Positions 1 through 9,552 of a stretch of DNA of 64,000 bases are shown here, piece after piece. The stretch's first letter is position 1, and each line of letters starts with the position of its first letter. Made by a program: the position numbers and the translations under genes. This DNA is from Roseiarcus sp963787135 (GTDB lineage: Bacteria > Pseudomonadota > Alphaproteobacteria > Rhizobiales > Beijerinckiaceae): NCBI GenBank assembly GCA_963787135.1, contig CAWBBW010000020.1:8453-72452 (forward strand). Reading direction: 5' to 3'. The notes beneath the pieces are model-generated. The model was given only the letters and a program-made list of their open reading frames with translations. It ran no database searches and was not told the origin of the DNA.

Positions 1-1287
1 CACGTTTTCGAGCGCGCGAAACAGGGAAAATTGACGGAATCCGAGCGCGGCTTTGATGATGCCGAACACCGGCTCCGGGGTCTGCTTGCGCAAGGCGTAG
101 AGCGCTCGGCCCTCAGGCGACTTCAGCCGATGCGCCATCGCCTCGACCGGCGTCGGGTCCCTCGGCGCCGACGCCGCGAAGCGCTCGCTCAGCGGCGGGT
201 GGTGGGGCTGGCGGCCCATCGCGATCACCGGTTCGACGCCCGCCTTTTCGCACGCGGCCACGGCGCCCGCGCTGAAATAGCCGGTGTCGGCCAGCAGATG
301 GTCAACCTTGCCCAGGCCTTCGGGCAACGCGCCGATCTTCTCCAGCATCGGTTCGACCTGCTGCTTGTCATTGGGCGCCTGAACCACATCGACGGCCACG
401 ACCAGAAGACTTCCCGCAGCGACCGCGGCTTGCGCATTGTAGCACTGGTCGAAGCCGCCGCCCGCCACCGGCATGATGCGCGACTCCGCGTCGGTCAGGT
501 TGACCTGATCGGTCGGCAGCGGCCCTTCGGTCGGCGGCGCCGGCGGCTTTCCCCCGGGCTTCTTGCCCGTCGCCGCGGTCTTCGCCTCGCGCGACGCCAT
601 TTTGGCTTGGTGCTCGGCCATCTCGCGCGCATGCCGTTCCTTGGCCCGAGCCTCGATCTTCGCCTTCGCCTCGGCCAGCTTACGAAGGCGCTCCTCGCGC
701 CGCGCCAGTTCGTCGGGAATCGACATCCCGTCGGGAACGTCGGCCGCATCCGCAGCCTCGGCTCGGGCCAGCAAATCGGCGACCTCGGCCTTCAGTTGCG
801 CCTCGATCCTGCCCACATGCTCATAGGAAAGCGCGCTGTGCCGGCTGGCGTTGGCGTGGATCTTCGTCCCGTCCAGCCCGATTATGCCCATCTTCAAGAC
901 GCCCATCTCGCGCGCCAACTGAAGAACCTCGACGAACAGCTCCTCGATCTCCTTTAAGAACCGCCGCCGAAACGCGGCGATCGTGTCGTGGTCGGGATGA
1001 TCGTTCGCCGCGATGAACCGAAACGCTACCGAGTTGTAGGTCGCCCGCTCGAGCTTCCGGCTGGAGAATGTCCCCGTCGCGTACCCGTAAACCAACAGGC
1101 CCAGCAACATCCGGGGATGATACGAAGCCGACCCCGAACCTCGGTAAGCCCCGCTCAGCCGGCCCAGGTCGAGACCGTCGATAACTTCGACAATGAACCG
1201 CGCCAAATGCTTCTCCGGAAGCCACTCGTCCACAGAAGGCGGCAGCAGATACCCCGTCTGCCGATCGATCGTCCGAAAATTGGCCAT
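1..1287 (-). CDS. IS1182-family transposase (partial at the window edge)
   Basis: This is a DDE transposase of the IS1182/IS5-like group. The start ATG at 1285-1287 aligns with MANFRTIDRQTGYLLPPS of the complete copy at 32178. The N-terminal transposase domain (DUF772-type) and the lysine/arginine-rich central linker are intact, and the DDE C-terminal part runs off the window. An in-frame 6-bp loss changes AAAPEAP to AASAP and should not break the frame. No other frameshift was seen, so this copy could be active, although its last 22 or so codons are not visible. Confidence 0.9.
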   Translation of the reverse strand, partial: MANFRTIDRQTGYLLPPSVDEWLPEKHLARFIVEVIDGLDLGRLSGAYRGSGSASYHPRMLLGLLVYGYATGTFSSRKLERATYNSVAFRFIAANDHPDHDTIAAFRRRFLKEIEELFVEVLQLAREMGVLKMGIIGLDGTKIHANASRHSALSYEHVGRIEAQLKAEVADLLARAEAADAADVPDGMSIPDELARREERLRKLAEAKAKIEARAKERHAREMAEHQAKMASREAKTAATGKKPGGKPPAPPTEGPLPTDQVNLTDAESRIMPVAGGGFDQCYNAQAAVAAGSLLVVAVDVVQAPNDKQQVEPMLEKIGALPEGLGKVDHLLADTGYFSAGAVAACEKAGVEPVIAMGRQPHHPPLSERFAASAPRDPTPVEAMAHRLKSPEGRALYALRKQTPEPVFGIIKAALGFRQFSLFRALENV

Positions 1288-1370
1288 CAAAAAAACCCGC
1301 CGCCCTGCGCGAATTAACGATTGATTTTAGCGTGGCCGCAGGCTCGGCGTTAAGTCCGACAGGCTGCTAG
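1..1370 (-). mobile_element. IS1182-family insertion sequence, copy A (left part outside the window)
   Basis: The region is nearly identical, in inverted orientation, to the element that starts at 32095. Its terminal repeat ends here at 1370 and reads, on the minus strand, ctagcagcctgtcggact, the same as the outer end of copy B. The element contains one transposase gene and loses roughly 70 coding bases plus its other end to the window edge. Relative to copy B it has a 6-bp in-frame deletion near 165 and a few substitutions, so the two copies have diverged only slightly. Confidence 0.9.
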
Positions 1371-1375
1371 GGGGC

Positions 1376-1714
1376 GTGCTGGCGAGCATATTGTCGATCA
1401 CCGAAACGACCGCGGCGCGGGCACAGGACGCTGAGGTGACGTGTTCTTGGGTCGGCCAGCGGAACGCCTGTCATACTCTCGACGAATGGGAAAAGATGGC
1501 GCGCTTGTGGTGCGATCGCAGTCAGGCGGCAAAAGCCCGCCGCGAACAAGAGCAAGCTTTGGGTTGGGGGAGCAATGTCATGTACGGGTCCTCAAGAGGC
1601 GCAGAATTCACCAGAGATCAGCAGATCGAGGCCGATACGCTATCGATCTGCGCGGGTGAACAACAAGGACTAGCGGCAGCTCAACGACAGGCCAGCATGA
1701 GAATGCCGCAGTGA
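1376..1714 (+). CDS. Small cysteine-containing hypothetical protein, probably 5'-truncated by IS1182
   Basis: The frame of 112 codons opens with GTG six bases after the IS1182 end, so the native start was probably removed by the insertion. The N-terminus (LASILSITETTAARAQDA) resembles the end of a secretion signal, followed by a region with four cysteines (TCSW, NACH, LWCD, SICA) that could form two disulfides in the periplasm. I recognise no family. The position next to a second small secreted-type frame suggests a pair of envelope proteins. It could also be non-functional debris. Confidence 0.4.
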   Translation: MLASILSITETTAARAQDAEVTCSWVGQRNACHTLDEWEKMARLWCDRSQAAKARREQEQALGWGSNVMYGSSRGAEFTRDQQIEADTLSICAGEQQGLAAAQRQASMRMPQ

Positions 1715-1767
1715 AAACCGCCTGCACCTGAACTGTCGATTTAAAGCGTTCCAAACGGAGCAAGAAC

Positions 1768-2230
1768 GTGCGGGTAACGATCGTTCTCGTCGCGCTGCTC
1801 CTAGCCGGCGCGGCCTACGGGCAGGCCTATGAAGAGGCGGATCGCAGATATTTGCTCAAGACGTCGATTGCCGTACTGCGTCAAACTCAAGGACGACTTT
1901 GTCGCGCGCCGCGTCGATTGGCTGCCTCGCGGATCGCCGCCAGAGGAATGGCGCTGCCTACACGGAGCGCTATGGGTCTGCTTGGATGGGGCGGACGGGA
2001 TCGCGTGCGGCAGACGGAATTCTTCGACAACGCCAACTGAGGCGATGAACAAAGAATGCTCCGCCCCCGACGCTTCCGGTCCGAGTTGCGCATCGGGCGC
2101 CTGCAGCTATAACCGTCGCTGGACCTGTCGCGGGGGCGTTGCCGTCATCGATCAGGCGTTTCCTCCTTTTCCCCTCGATGAACAGGGCTATAGCCCTAGT
2201 GAGTGGCGTCCTCTCACCTTGCCCCGTTGA
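1768..2230 (+). pseudogene. Small secreted hypothetical protein, apparently frameshifted
   Basis: A GTG start at 1768 opens a convincing signal peptide (VRVTIVLVALLLAGAAYGQA) followed by about 15 charged residues. Near 1860-1885 the protein-like character moves to the next frame, which continues with CVKLKDDFVARRVDWLPRG and a cysteine-rich stretch and ends at 2230. The simplest reading is one gene with a one-base shift. The family is unknown. The 3' half may lie beyond the true stop, so the end is uncertain. Confidence 0.3.
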
Positions 2231-2277
2231 ATGCAATGGTTTCGTCGTCCTAATTTGGAGGCAAGGCGACCGCTCGT

Positions 2278-3099
2278 TCAGGGAGGGTTCGCAGTGCTGT
2301 TGATTACTTTTCGAACAAATGGGGAGAAAGTTAAACCTAAAGGAGGGCTGGACGAAACGCTTATTTTGTCGCCAATGCTTCCGAACATATCAGAGTTCGT
2401 TAGCGCCAAAGTCGGGAGGGTAAGTTTTACCCAATATGAACTAACATTAAATATATAGAACGTAAATTGACCGTCCTTCCCGGTATCAACACGGGGTATC
2501 ATTATGTTAGTCTTTGCCTCCGCGATTTTATCTCCAGACCCGCCAGTAATTGTAGGCTTATTAAACTCAACCTCGAATTCAAGAAGCGCGTTGAACAGTG
2601 GGTTTTGACCATACGTTCTCATTTCGCATCGATACGCGTCACGAGGCCATCCTCCTTCATCCCGATTTAAAGGCGTACCTGGCTCGCCATAATATTCCTC
2701 GTTCTGTCCGCCCTGGTGGGGCACTTCCCGCGACCATGACAATTTAATTGCGATTAGTCTGCCGTTGGCTGGAATAGACTGCGGCAGAAAATCGTTTTGG
2801 CACTCAATGAATGTCGTCGCCGCATTCAACGCAACGGGCGACGGCTTTGTGAAAAACCAACTGGCTCCAATAATTAGGAGAATTGCCCCAATACTCATAA
2901 GACTGATTGGTAAAAACTTAGAACCTCCAAGATTTGACCCTACGAGAAACGTGCCCGAGACAAGCATCCCGAATAGTCCCAGCCATAACATGGTGCGCCA
3001 AAGAACGACTGGCGCACCGGGATAGCCCAGCGGGAGCGCCATCGCCGCCACCGTAGCAGCAAGGCTAAGAACAAGAATCGCCGTTGCCGTTCCGTCCAT
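2278..3099 (-). CDS. Hypothetical membrane-anchored protein
   Basis: The 273-aa protein has three predicted membrane helices in its first 90 residues (about 5-25, 35-53 and 63-82). A soluble, beta-rich C-terminal region follows, with polar stretches and two cysteines near residues 99 and 157. Base composition is visibly lower in GC than that of the neighbours, which suggests transfer. I do not recognise the family. It stands alone between low-GC spacers and points away from zwf on the same strand, separated by about 250 bases with no other gene. Confidence 0.55.
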   Translation of the reverse strand: MDGTATAILVLSLAATVAAMALPLGYPGAPVVLWRTMLWLGLFGMLVSGTFLVGSNLGGSKFLPISLMSIGAILLIIGASWFFTKPSPVALNAATTFIECQNDFLPQSIPANGRLIAIKLSWSREVPHQGGQNEEYYGEPGTPLNRDEGGWPRDAYRCEMRTYGQNPLFNALLEFEVEFNKPTITGGSGDKIAEAKTNIMIPRVDTGKDGQFTFYIFNVSSYWVKLTLPTLALTNSDMFGSIGDKISVSSSPPLGLTFSPFVRKVINSTANPP

Positions 3100-3347
3100 G
3101 CAGTTTTCATATCACATAGATGGGGATAGGCGCAGCATTTTACGGTTGTTCAGAATAATGGCTGGAAGAGACAAGACGAGAATTTTCCGTCCCGTACGCC
3201 CCCCTTCCCCCCCCCAAAAGAAAGGAAATGCGCCTTGTTTCTAGCGTTTCCGAGCCTTCGGGAAACTTCGTGCGCATCTTTGAAAGTCCGATGGCCCGCT
3301 GGCCTGAACCCGCCCAGCCCACGTCCTCGGCGAGCCGGTGATATTCA

Positions 3348-4838
3348 CTAGTCTGATTCGTCGTACTCCTCGTTCCAGGTCCGCCCGTCGCGCTCGATCA
3401 GCGCGACCGAGGCGTTCGGGCCCCAGGTGCCGGCGGCATAGGGGCGGGGAGGCTCGCGCAAGCTCGCCCAGGCCTCGCGGATGGGGTCGATGAACCGCCA
3501 CGCGGCCTCGACCTCGTCGCGGCGCATGAAGAGGGCCGCGTTGCCGCGGATCGCGTCCATCAAGAGGCGCTCGTAGGCGTCGGCCGAAGGCTGGCCGGCG
3601 AAGGCCTTGGCGAAGCTCATGTCAAGCGGCAGGTGCTCGAGCCGCATGCCGCCGCCGGGTCCTGGCTCCTTGACCATCATCCAGAGCTTGATCCCCTCGT
3701 CCGGCTGGACGCGGATCACAAGGCGGTTGGCAGGAATTGAGTCGGAGGGCATGTCGAAGATCACATGCGGCACCTTGCGGAAGCCGACGACGATCTCCGA
3801 GAAGCGCTGCGGCAGCCGCTTTCCCGTGCGCAGATAGAAGGGCACGCTCGCCCAGCGCCAATTGGCGACGCCGAGCTTCAGCGCGACGAAGGTCTCGGTG
3901 TCGCTCTCGCTCTTGCCGATGTCGTGGAGATAGCTCGGAACCGGTCCGCCATCGGCGAAGCCCGCGCGGTACTGGCCGCGCACCGTCAGCGCAAGCGCAT
4001 TGGACTCGTTGATCGGCTCGAGCGCCTTCAGCACCTTCAGCTTCTCGTCGCGTAGCGAATCCGCGTCGAGCGAATTCGGCGGCTCCATCGCAACCAGACA
4101 CAGGAGCTGCATCATATGGTTCTGCACCATGTCCCGCATCGCGCCCGATTCGTCGTAGTAGCTGCCGCGCCCCTCGACGCCGAGCGTCTCGGCGACGGTG
4201 ATCTGGACATGGTCGATATGCGCGGCGTTCCATAAGGGTTCGAACAAGCTGTTGGCGAAGCGGAGCGCCATCAGGTTCTGCACCAACTCCTTGCCGAGAT
4301 AGTGGTCGATGCGGAAGATGCTGCTTTCGAGGAAGACGGAGCCGAGCTCGTTATTGATGACTTCGGCGCTGGCGCGGTCGTGGCCGATCGGCTTCTCGAC
4401 GATGATCCGCGAACGGGGCGTCACCAGCCCCTCTTCGCCGAGGCGCTTCGCCACCGGGCAGAAGAGATCCGGACTGGTCGCGAGATAGAAGGCGCGAATG
4501 CGCTCGTCCGGTCCCAAAAGAGAGCGAAGCTCCGGCCAGCCTTCTTTGCTCATCACGTCGACGGAAGCGTAGTCGATGCGGGAGAGGAAGCGCTCCATCG
4601 CGGCGTCGTCCTCGTGGGCGCCCGCGCTAAATTTGAGCAACGCGTCCTTCACCGCCAGCCGGAATGCGTTGCGGTCGTAGTGGCGCCGGGAGACGCCGAT
4701 GATGCGGGTCGGTTCGGAGAACTGCTCGCTTCGCTCCCGGTTCAGGAGCGCTGGATAGAGCTTGCGGTAGGCAAGGTCGCCCGTGCCGCCGAAGACGACG
4801 AGATCGAACGGTTCAACTTTCACAATGCGTGCAGCCAT
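3348..4838 (-). CDS. zwf: Glucose-6-phosphate 1-dehydrogenase
   Basis: This cytosolic enzyme oxidises glucose 6-phosphate to 6-phosphogluconolactone with NAD(P)+, the entry to the Entner-Doudoroff and pentose-phosphate routes. At 496 aa it has the usual length. The N-terminal dinucleotide fingerprint GGTGDLA lies at residues 17-23, the EKPIGHD motif near 148 and the active-site signature RIDHYLGKE at 176-184. The start ATG at 4838 fits the family N-terminus. No pgl or edd follows. Downstream on the plus strand comes a fructose importer, which makes sense because fructose carbon can be routed through Zwf in this group. Confidence 0.97.
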   Translation of the reverse strand: MAARIVKVEPFDLVVFGGTGDLAYRKLYPALLNRERSEQFSEPTRIIGVSRRHYDRNAFRLAVKDALLKFSAGAHEDDAAMERFLSRIDYASVDVMSKEGWPELRSLLGPDERIRAFYLATSPDLFCPVAKRLGEEGLVTPRSRIIVEKPIGHDRASAEVINNELGSVFLESSIFRIDHYLGKELVQNLMALRFANSLFEPLWNAAHIDHVQITVAETLGVEGRGSYYDESGAMRDMVQNHMMQLLCLVAMEPPNSLDADSLRDEKLKVLKALEPINESNALALTVRGQYRAGFADGGPVPSYLHDIGKSESDTETFVALKLGVANWRWASVPFYLRTGKRLPQRFSEIVVGFRKVPHVIFDMPSDSIPANRLVIRVQPDEGIKLWMMVKEPGPGGGMRLEHLPLDMSFAKAFAGQPSADAYERLLMDAIRGNAALFMRRDEVEAAWRFIDPIREAWASLREPPRPYAAGTWGPNASVALIERDGRTWNEEYDESD

Positions 4839-4902
4839 TGGCGCCTCTTAAGAGTGTCGTCCACGGGGTGCGTCGGCTCGAACGAACGCGGGCGAACCCG
4901 CT

Positions 4903-6195
4903 TCAACTCGCCTGGCCCATCGCGTCCTTTAGCAGAACCTCGCGGTCGCGGCCGAAATTCCTGATCAGCGGCAAAGCGGCGCCGCCGATGGCGCGCGCGT
5001 CGGCCCCGATCGTTCCCGGAACGATGTCGACGTCGCTGAGGCCCCGGCGATCGAGACCGGAAAAGACGTCCGCCGTGCGCGCGGTCAGCCGGTCCCGGAC
5101 GGCCGCGGGCATCGCTCCGTCGATCACGATGGCCTCGAAGTCAATGACCGAGATCGCCGCGGCGCAGGCGTAGGCCAGCGCCGAAGCCACCTCCTCGATC
5201 CAGTCCTCGAGGTGAATTCCGAATTCCGCCCAGGCGTCCGGCGTCGCCCATATCGACGAGGCGTCGACGCCGGCGCGCTCGAGGCGCCGCTCCAGCTGAT
5301 AGATCGAGGCGCAGGCGATGAGTTGCGGCGCGCCGCTGGCGTCGCTCTTCGCCACGACCGGCATCGAGCCGAGTGCGCCGGCGTTGCCGGTGCGCCCGGG
5401 CCACAGCGCTCCGTCGAGCACCAGGCCACCACCGAGGAAAGCCCCGATGAAAAAGTAGAGGAAGTCGCGATGCCTCCATCCCCGGCCGAAGAAGAATTCC
5501 GCCGCGCAGGCGGCGGTCGCATCGTTGCAGAGCGTAACCGCATAGGGGCACACTGCTGCGATCTCGCGCTCGACGTCGAAATTGCGCCAGGCGTCCATGG
5601 CGCCGGGGGGCGCGCCGATTTCTGCTTCCCAGGTCCACAATTGGAACGGCGAAGCTACGCCGAGACCCGCGACGCGCCGCCTCTGCGAGTCCGTGAGCGC
5701 GTCCGCAAGGCCGGGGAGCGACGCTTGGACGAAATCGAGGATCATGGCCGGAGTCGGAAACGCGAAGGTTCGGTGCGCACGACGCCGAACGGCGCCGCGG
5801 AAGTCGACGAGGACGAGATCCGCACTGCGCCGCCCGATCTTGAGGCCAAATGAATAGGCGCCCTCCGGGTCGAGCGACATCGGGATCGTCGGCTGCCCCA
5901 CGCGTCCGCGTAGGGGGGCTTCGCGCTTCAGGAGCCCGTCCGCCTGGAGTCAATTCATGATCGCCGAGGTCGATTGCACGGATAGTCCCGTCAATCTCGC
6001 CACTTCAATCTTCGACAGAGGGCCAAAGCGGCGCACCAGCGACAGCAAGAGCCGCTCGTTGTAGAGCCGCACGCCAGCCTGATCGGCGCCGCTCGCGTTG
6101 CCAGCAGCATTTGGCGCCGGCGGCGAAGACTGCGGCTCGCGAATGTCTTCAAGCCCGCGGCGAGACTGTACGCGCGAGCCCTCTGGCGCCTCCCT
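4903..6195 (-). pseudogene. ROK-family transcriptional regulator interrupted by an in-frame TGA
   Basis: This would be a NagC/XylR-type repressor of about 430 codons. The first part (from ATG 6195) holds the winged helix-turn-helix, around GPLSKIEVARLTGLSVQS. The sugar-kinase-like ROK domain follows, with LGGGLVLDG and GNAGALGSMPV motifs. Between them a TGA stop lies at 5950-5952, after SAIMN, and the same frame continues directly with LQADGLLKREAPLRGRVGQP, the expected linker. A CGA to TGA change would explain it. A GTG at 5901 could restart the ROK domain without its DNA-binding part. The gene is divergent from frcBCA and is presumably its regulator. Confidence 0.85.
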
Positions 6196-6292
6196 CATGC
6201 TTCGCCTCTCAGTCCTCATCCGGGCGATGAAAGGCAAGACTGAGCACAAATCGGCAGACTGTCAACAATTATTCAATCGGCTGTAATTATCC

Positions 6293-6322
6293 TTGACTCG
6301 CGATCAAAAGTTTGCCCTAACT
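6293..6322 (+). promoter_or_regulatory. Candidate sigma-70 promoter and AT-rich operator of the frc operon
   Basis: TTGACT at 6293-6298 is followed after 18 bases by the weak -10-like CTAACT, about 105 bases before the frcB start. Just upstream, 6263-6291 is AT-rich with facing half-sites (caattatt and taattat), the usual look of a ROK operator between divergent genes. The -35 is good, the -10 is poor, and the operator is inferred only from position and composition. Confidence 0.35.
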
Positions 6323-6427
6323 TGTCGCGACGACGCGAAGCGGATCGAAGGCGGCGTGGCGCGGAAGCGCCTGTCTCTTCAGCCGTGAACTGCGCCGCCG
6401 CTTTGAACCGCAACAGGGAGGAAGACT

Positions 6428-7438
6428 ATGTCCAAAATTTCTGGGATTCTCACGTCCGTCGCCGCCGCCGCTTTTTCCATCGCTTTGATGGGGGCGGCGC
6501 AAGCCGATCCGATTCTGGTCGGGCTCGTCACCAAAACCAACACCAACCCCTTCTTTGTCAAAATGAAGGAGGGTTTTGAGGCCAAAGCGAAGGAACTTGG
6601 CGTCACCACGCAGGCGCTCGCGGGCAAGTTCGACGGCGACAATGACGGAGAGGTCGCGGCTATTGAGCAGTTGATCGCCGCCGGCGCCAAGGGCATCCTT
6701 CTTGTCCCGAGCAACTCAACCGCGATCGTTCCCACCGTCGAGAAGGCCCGCAAGGCTGGCATCCTTGTGATCACCCTAGACACGCCCCTCGATCCGGTCG
6801 ACGCCGCCGACGCCAATTTCGCTACCGACAACTTCAAGGCGGGCGAACTGATCGGCCAGTGGGCGAAGGGGACCCTGGGCGACAAGGCCAAGACGGCCAA
6901 GATCGCGACGCTCGATCTGGCCGCCAACCAGCCGACGGTCGACTATCTCCGCCACAATGGCTTCCTCACCGGCTTTGGCATTCCGGTCAAAGATCCCAAG
7001 CACTACGCAATGAGCGACAGTCCGCAAATCGTCGGCTCCGACGTGACCGCGGGTTCTGACGAAGGCGGCCGCACGGCGATGGAGAAGATCCTGCAGAAGG
7101 CTGACCAGATCGATCTCGTCTATGCGATCAACGAGCCGTCGGCCGACGGCGGCTATGCAGCGCTGAAGGCTGCTGGCAAGGAGAAGGGCGTGCTGGTGGT
7201 CGCCGTCGACGGCGGCTGCAACGGCATCAAGAGCGTCAAGGCGGGCGTGATCGGCGCGACCTCGCAGCAATATCCGCTATTGATGGCCGCAGACGGCGTG
7301 CAGGCGATCGTCGATTATGTAAAGACTGGCAAGAAGCCAGTGAGCATCGATACCGGCGAGAAGCTCGTGACCGATCACCCGGTTCCGGGGGTGCCCTCGA
7401 TCAATTCCGACGAGGGCATGAAGCTCTGCTGGGGTTGA
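6428..7438 (+). CDS. frcB: Fructose ABC transporter, periplasmic binding protein
   Basis: FrcB captures fructose (also ribose and mannose in Sinorhizobium) in the periplasm and delivers it to FrcC. The 336-aa protein has a signal peptide ending at AQA (residues 24-26) and the Peripla_BP_4 fold. Features recalled from Sinorhizobium FrcB are present: ALITKTNTNPFFVKM-like start of the mature chain, NFATDNFKAGELIG, GATSQQYPL and the C-terminal GMKLCWG. A strong ribosome site (gggaggaag, 6415-6423) precedes the ATG. It is the first gene of frcBCA and lies opposite the interrupted ROK gene. No frcK kinase was found next to it. Confidence 0.93.
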   Translation: MSKISGILTSVAAAAFSIALMGAAQADPILVGLVTKTNTNPFFVKMKEGFEAKAKELGVTTQALAGKFDGDNDGEVAAIEQLIAAGAKGILLVPSNSTAIVPTVEKARKAGILVITLDTPLDPVDAADANFATDNFKAGELIGQWAKGTLGDKAKTAKIATLDLAANQPTVDYLRHNGFLTGFGIPVKDPKHYAMSDSPQIVGSDVTAGSDEGGRTAMEKILQKADQIDLVYAINEPSADGGYAALKAAGKEKGVLVVAVDGGCNGIKSVKAGVIGATSQQYPLLMAADGVQAIVDYVKTGKKPVSIDTGEKLVTDHPVPGVPSINSDEGMKLCWG

Positions 7439-7558
7439 TTTCGGCGGAACTTCGGTCCTTAATCGACTGAGAGATAGGGAGCCGGCGCTCGCCGAATTCA
7501 TCCGCGAGCGCCAATTCTGCAAGAAGTCGTCGAACCGGGAAACGAACGAGGGGATGCC

Positions 7559-8635
7559 ATGAGCGAAGCGTCGCGGCCCACTCCACAGGAGTTCGAAAAG
7601 GTCCTGACCGCGGCTTCGACGGCCCAGGCGTCGTTCGACGAAGACAGCCTTTCATACGGCAAGCGCTTGCAGCGCTTCCTCCACTCCTATCCGACGACGG
7701 TTCCATTCGTTGTGCTGGTGCTGGGTCTTCTGCTGGGCTGCACGGTCAACTACTCGCATTTCGTGAGCGGCAGCAATCTGTCGACTGTCCTGACCCAGGT
7801 GACGATCATCGGCATTCTGGGAATTGCGCAGACCCTCGTTATCCTGACCGCGGGCATCGATCTTTCGGTCGGCGTGATCATGGTCATTTCGTCGGTGGTG
7901 ATGGGACGGCTGGCAGTCGTTGACGGTGTGCCTGTTCTGATCGCATTTCCGCTCGGACTCGTCTGCGGATTGTTCTTCGGCTGGCTGAACGGCATACTCG
8001 TGACGCGCATGCAAATGCCGCCGTTCATCGTGACGCTGGGCACCCTCAGCATCATTGGCGCCCTCAACACTTTCTATTCACAGAGCGAAACGATTCGCAC
8101 GCAGGACATCGAGGAGAAGGCGCCGTTCCTGCAGCTCATGGGCGTTCCCTTTAACGTCGGAAGCGCGAGAATCATCCTTGCGAGCTTCCTGTTGATCGTA
8201 TTGGCGATTATTTTCTGGTACGTGCTCAACCGCACGGCCTATGGCCGGCACATTTACGCCACCGGGGACGACCCGGAAGCGGCGCGACTGGCCGGCATCA
8301 ACACCGACCGGATCTTGCTCAGTGTTTATGTTCTGGCGGGGTTCATCGCAGCGATCGCCGGCTGGGCGCTGATCGGCCGCATCGGCGCCATCAGCCCGAC
8401 CGCGGGCGCCAACGGCAACCTCGACAGCATCACCGCGGTCGTGATCGGCGGCACGAGCCTGTTCGGCGGCCGCGGCTCGATTGTCGGCACTCTGATCGGG
8501 GCGCTGATCGTCGGCGTGTTCCGCTCGGCGGTGTCGCTCGCGGGCCTTGACGTGCTGTGGCAGGAATTCGCCATCGGCGTGCTAATCATCGTCGCGGTGG
8601 CGCTCGATCAATGGATTCGGAGGATCTCCAAGTGA
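7559..8635 (+). CDS. frcC: Fructose ABC transporter, permease
   Basis: The 358-aa inner-membrane permease is of the RbsC/BPD_transp_2 type, with about nine or ten hydrophobic helices after a 45-residue cytoplasmic N-terminus. Family signatures are GIDLSVG near residue 100, the cytoplasmic ATPase-contact segment around ATGDDPEAARLAGIN, and GTSLFGGRGSI near 300. It pairs with FrcA, whose start overlaps its stop. The 120-base gap after frcB is typical for differential expression of binding protein over permease. The gene shows no oddity. Confidence 0.93.
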   Translation: MSEASRPTPQEFEKVLTAASTAQASFDEDSLSYGKRLQRFLHSYPTTVPFVVLVLGLLLGCTVNYSHFVSGSNLSTVLTQVTIIGILGIAQTLVILTAGIDLSVGVIMVISSVVMGRLAVVDGVPVLIAFPLGLVCGLFFGWLNGILVTRMQMPPFIVTLGTLSIIGALNTFYSQSETIRTQDIEEKAPFLQLMGVPFNVGSARIILASFLLIVLAIIFWYVLNRTAYGRHIYATGDDPEAARLAGINTDRILLSVYVLAGFIAAIAGWALIGRIGAISPTAGANGNLDSITAVVIGGTSLFGGRGSIVGTLIGALIVGVFRSAVSLAGLDVLWQEFAIGVLIIVAVALDQWIRRISK

Positions 8636-9414
8636 GCGTCGAACCGATCCTGCAGGCCCGCTCGCTCGTCAAGCGCTACGGTCGCGTCACGGCGATGGAC
8701 CACGCCGACTTCGATCTCTATCCCGGCGAGATTCTCGCGGTGATCGGCGATAACGGCGCCGGCAAGTCCTCGATGATTAAGGCGCTCTGCGGCGCCGTGA
8801 TCCCCGATTCCGGCGACATCCGCCTCGCTGGAGAGACCGTTCACTTCCGGTCGCCGATCGATGCGCGGGAGGCCGGCATCGAGACCGTCTACCAGAACCT
8901 TGCGCTTTCGCCGGCGCTGTCGATCGCCGACAACATGTTTCTTGGACGGGAAATACGCGCGGAAGGATTTTTCGGCGCCTACTTTCGCGCGCTCGACCGG
9001 GCGAAGATGCAGAAGTTCTCGCGCGAGAAGCTCAACGAACTGGGGCTGATGACGATTCAGAACATCAATCAGCCGGTCGAGACGCTGTCGGGGGGCCAGC
9101 GCCAGGGGGTTGCTGTTGCGCGTGCTGCGGCCTTTGCCAAGCGTGTCGTCATCATGGACGAGCCGACGGCGGCGCTCGGGGTCAAGGAATCGCGCCGGGT
9201 GCTCGAACTCATTCTCGACGTAAAGAAGCGGGGGATGCCGATCATCCTGATCTCGCACAATATGCCGCACGTGTTCGAGGTCGCCGACCGCATTCATATC
9301 CATCGCCTTGGACGGCGGCTGACCGTGGTCGACCCAAAAAAAATCACGATGTCGGACGCCGTCGCGATGATGACGGGCGCCATGGCGCCGCCTGTCGAAG
9401 CCGAGGCCGCGTAA
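8632..9414 (+). CDS. frcA: Fructose ABC transporter, ATP-binding protein
   Basis: This 260-aa ABC ATPase energises FrcBC. Walker A is GDNGAGKS at residues 39-46, the signature LSGGQRQG lies near 145, and Walker B VVIMDEPTAALG follows. I chose the GTG at 8632 because it overlaps the frcC stop by four bases (gtga), has GGAGG nine bases upstream, and gives VSVEPILQARSLVKRYG, matching the FrcA N-terminus. The in-frame ATG at 8611 is possible but less likely. Unlike RbsA it has a single ATPase domain, so it works as a dimer. Confidence 0.93.
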   Translation: MSVEPILQARSLVKRYGRVTAMDHADFDLYPGEILAVIGDNGAGKSSMIKALCGAVIPDSGDIRLAGETVHFRSPIDAREAGIETVYQNLALSPALSIADNMFLGREIRAEGFFGAYFRALDRAKMQKFSREKLNELGLMTIQNINQPVETLSGGQRQGVAVARAAAFAKRVVIMDEPTAALGVKESRRVLELILDVKKRGMPIILISHNMPHVFEVADRIHIHRLGRRLTVVDPKKITMSDAVAMMTGAMAPPVEAEAA

Positions 9415-9552
9415 GTCTGCGCTTGAGCGCCGAAGCCGCGCTGCGTTCATCCGCCGAAGCGCGACTTGCGCCAGCCGAGTTTGGCGCTTATCTGGCCGAG
9501 GAGTAGCGTGCTCCATCGCCGCTACAATCAATGAAATTGGGAGCACTCTAGC

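Noticed and set aside
5950..5952. Selenocysteine at the TGA in the ROK gene
   Set aside because: ROK regulators have no selenocysteine, the expected residue is an ordinary linker residue, and no SECIS-like hairpin is evident after the codon.
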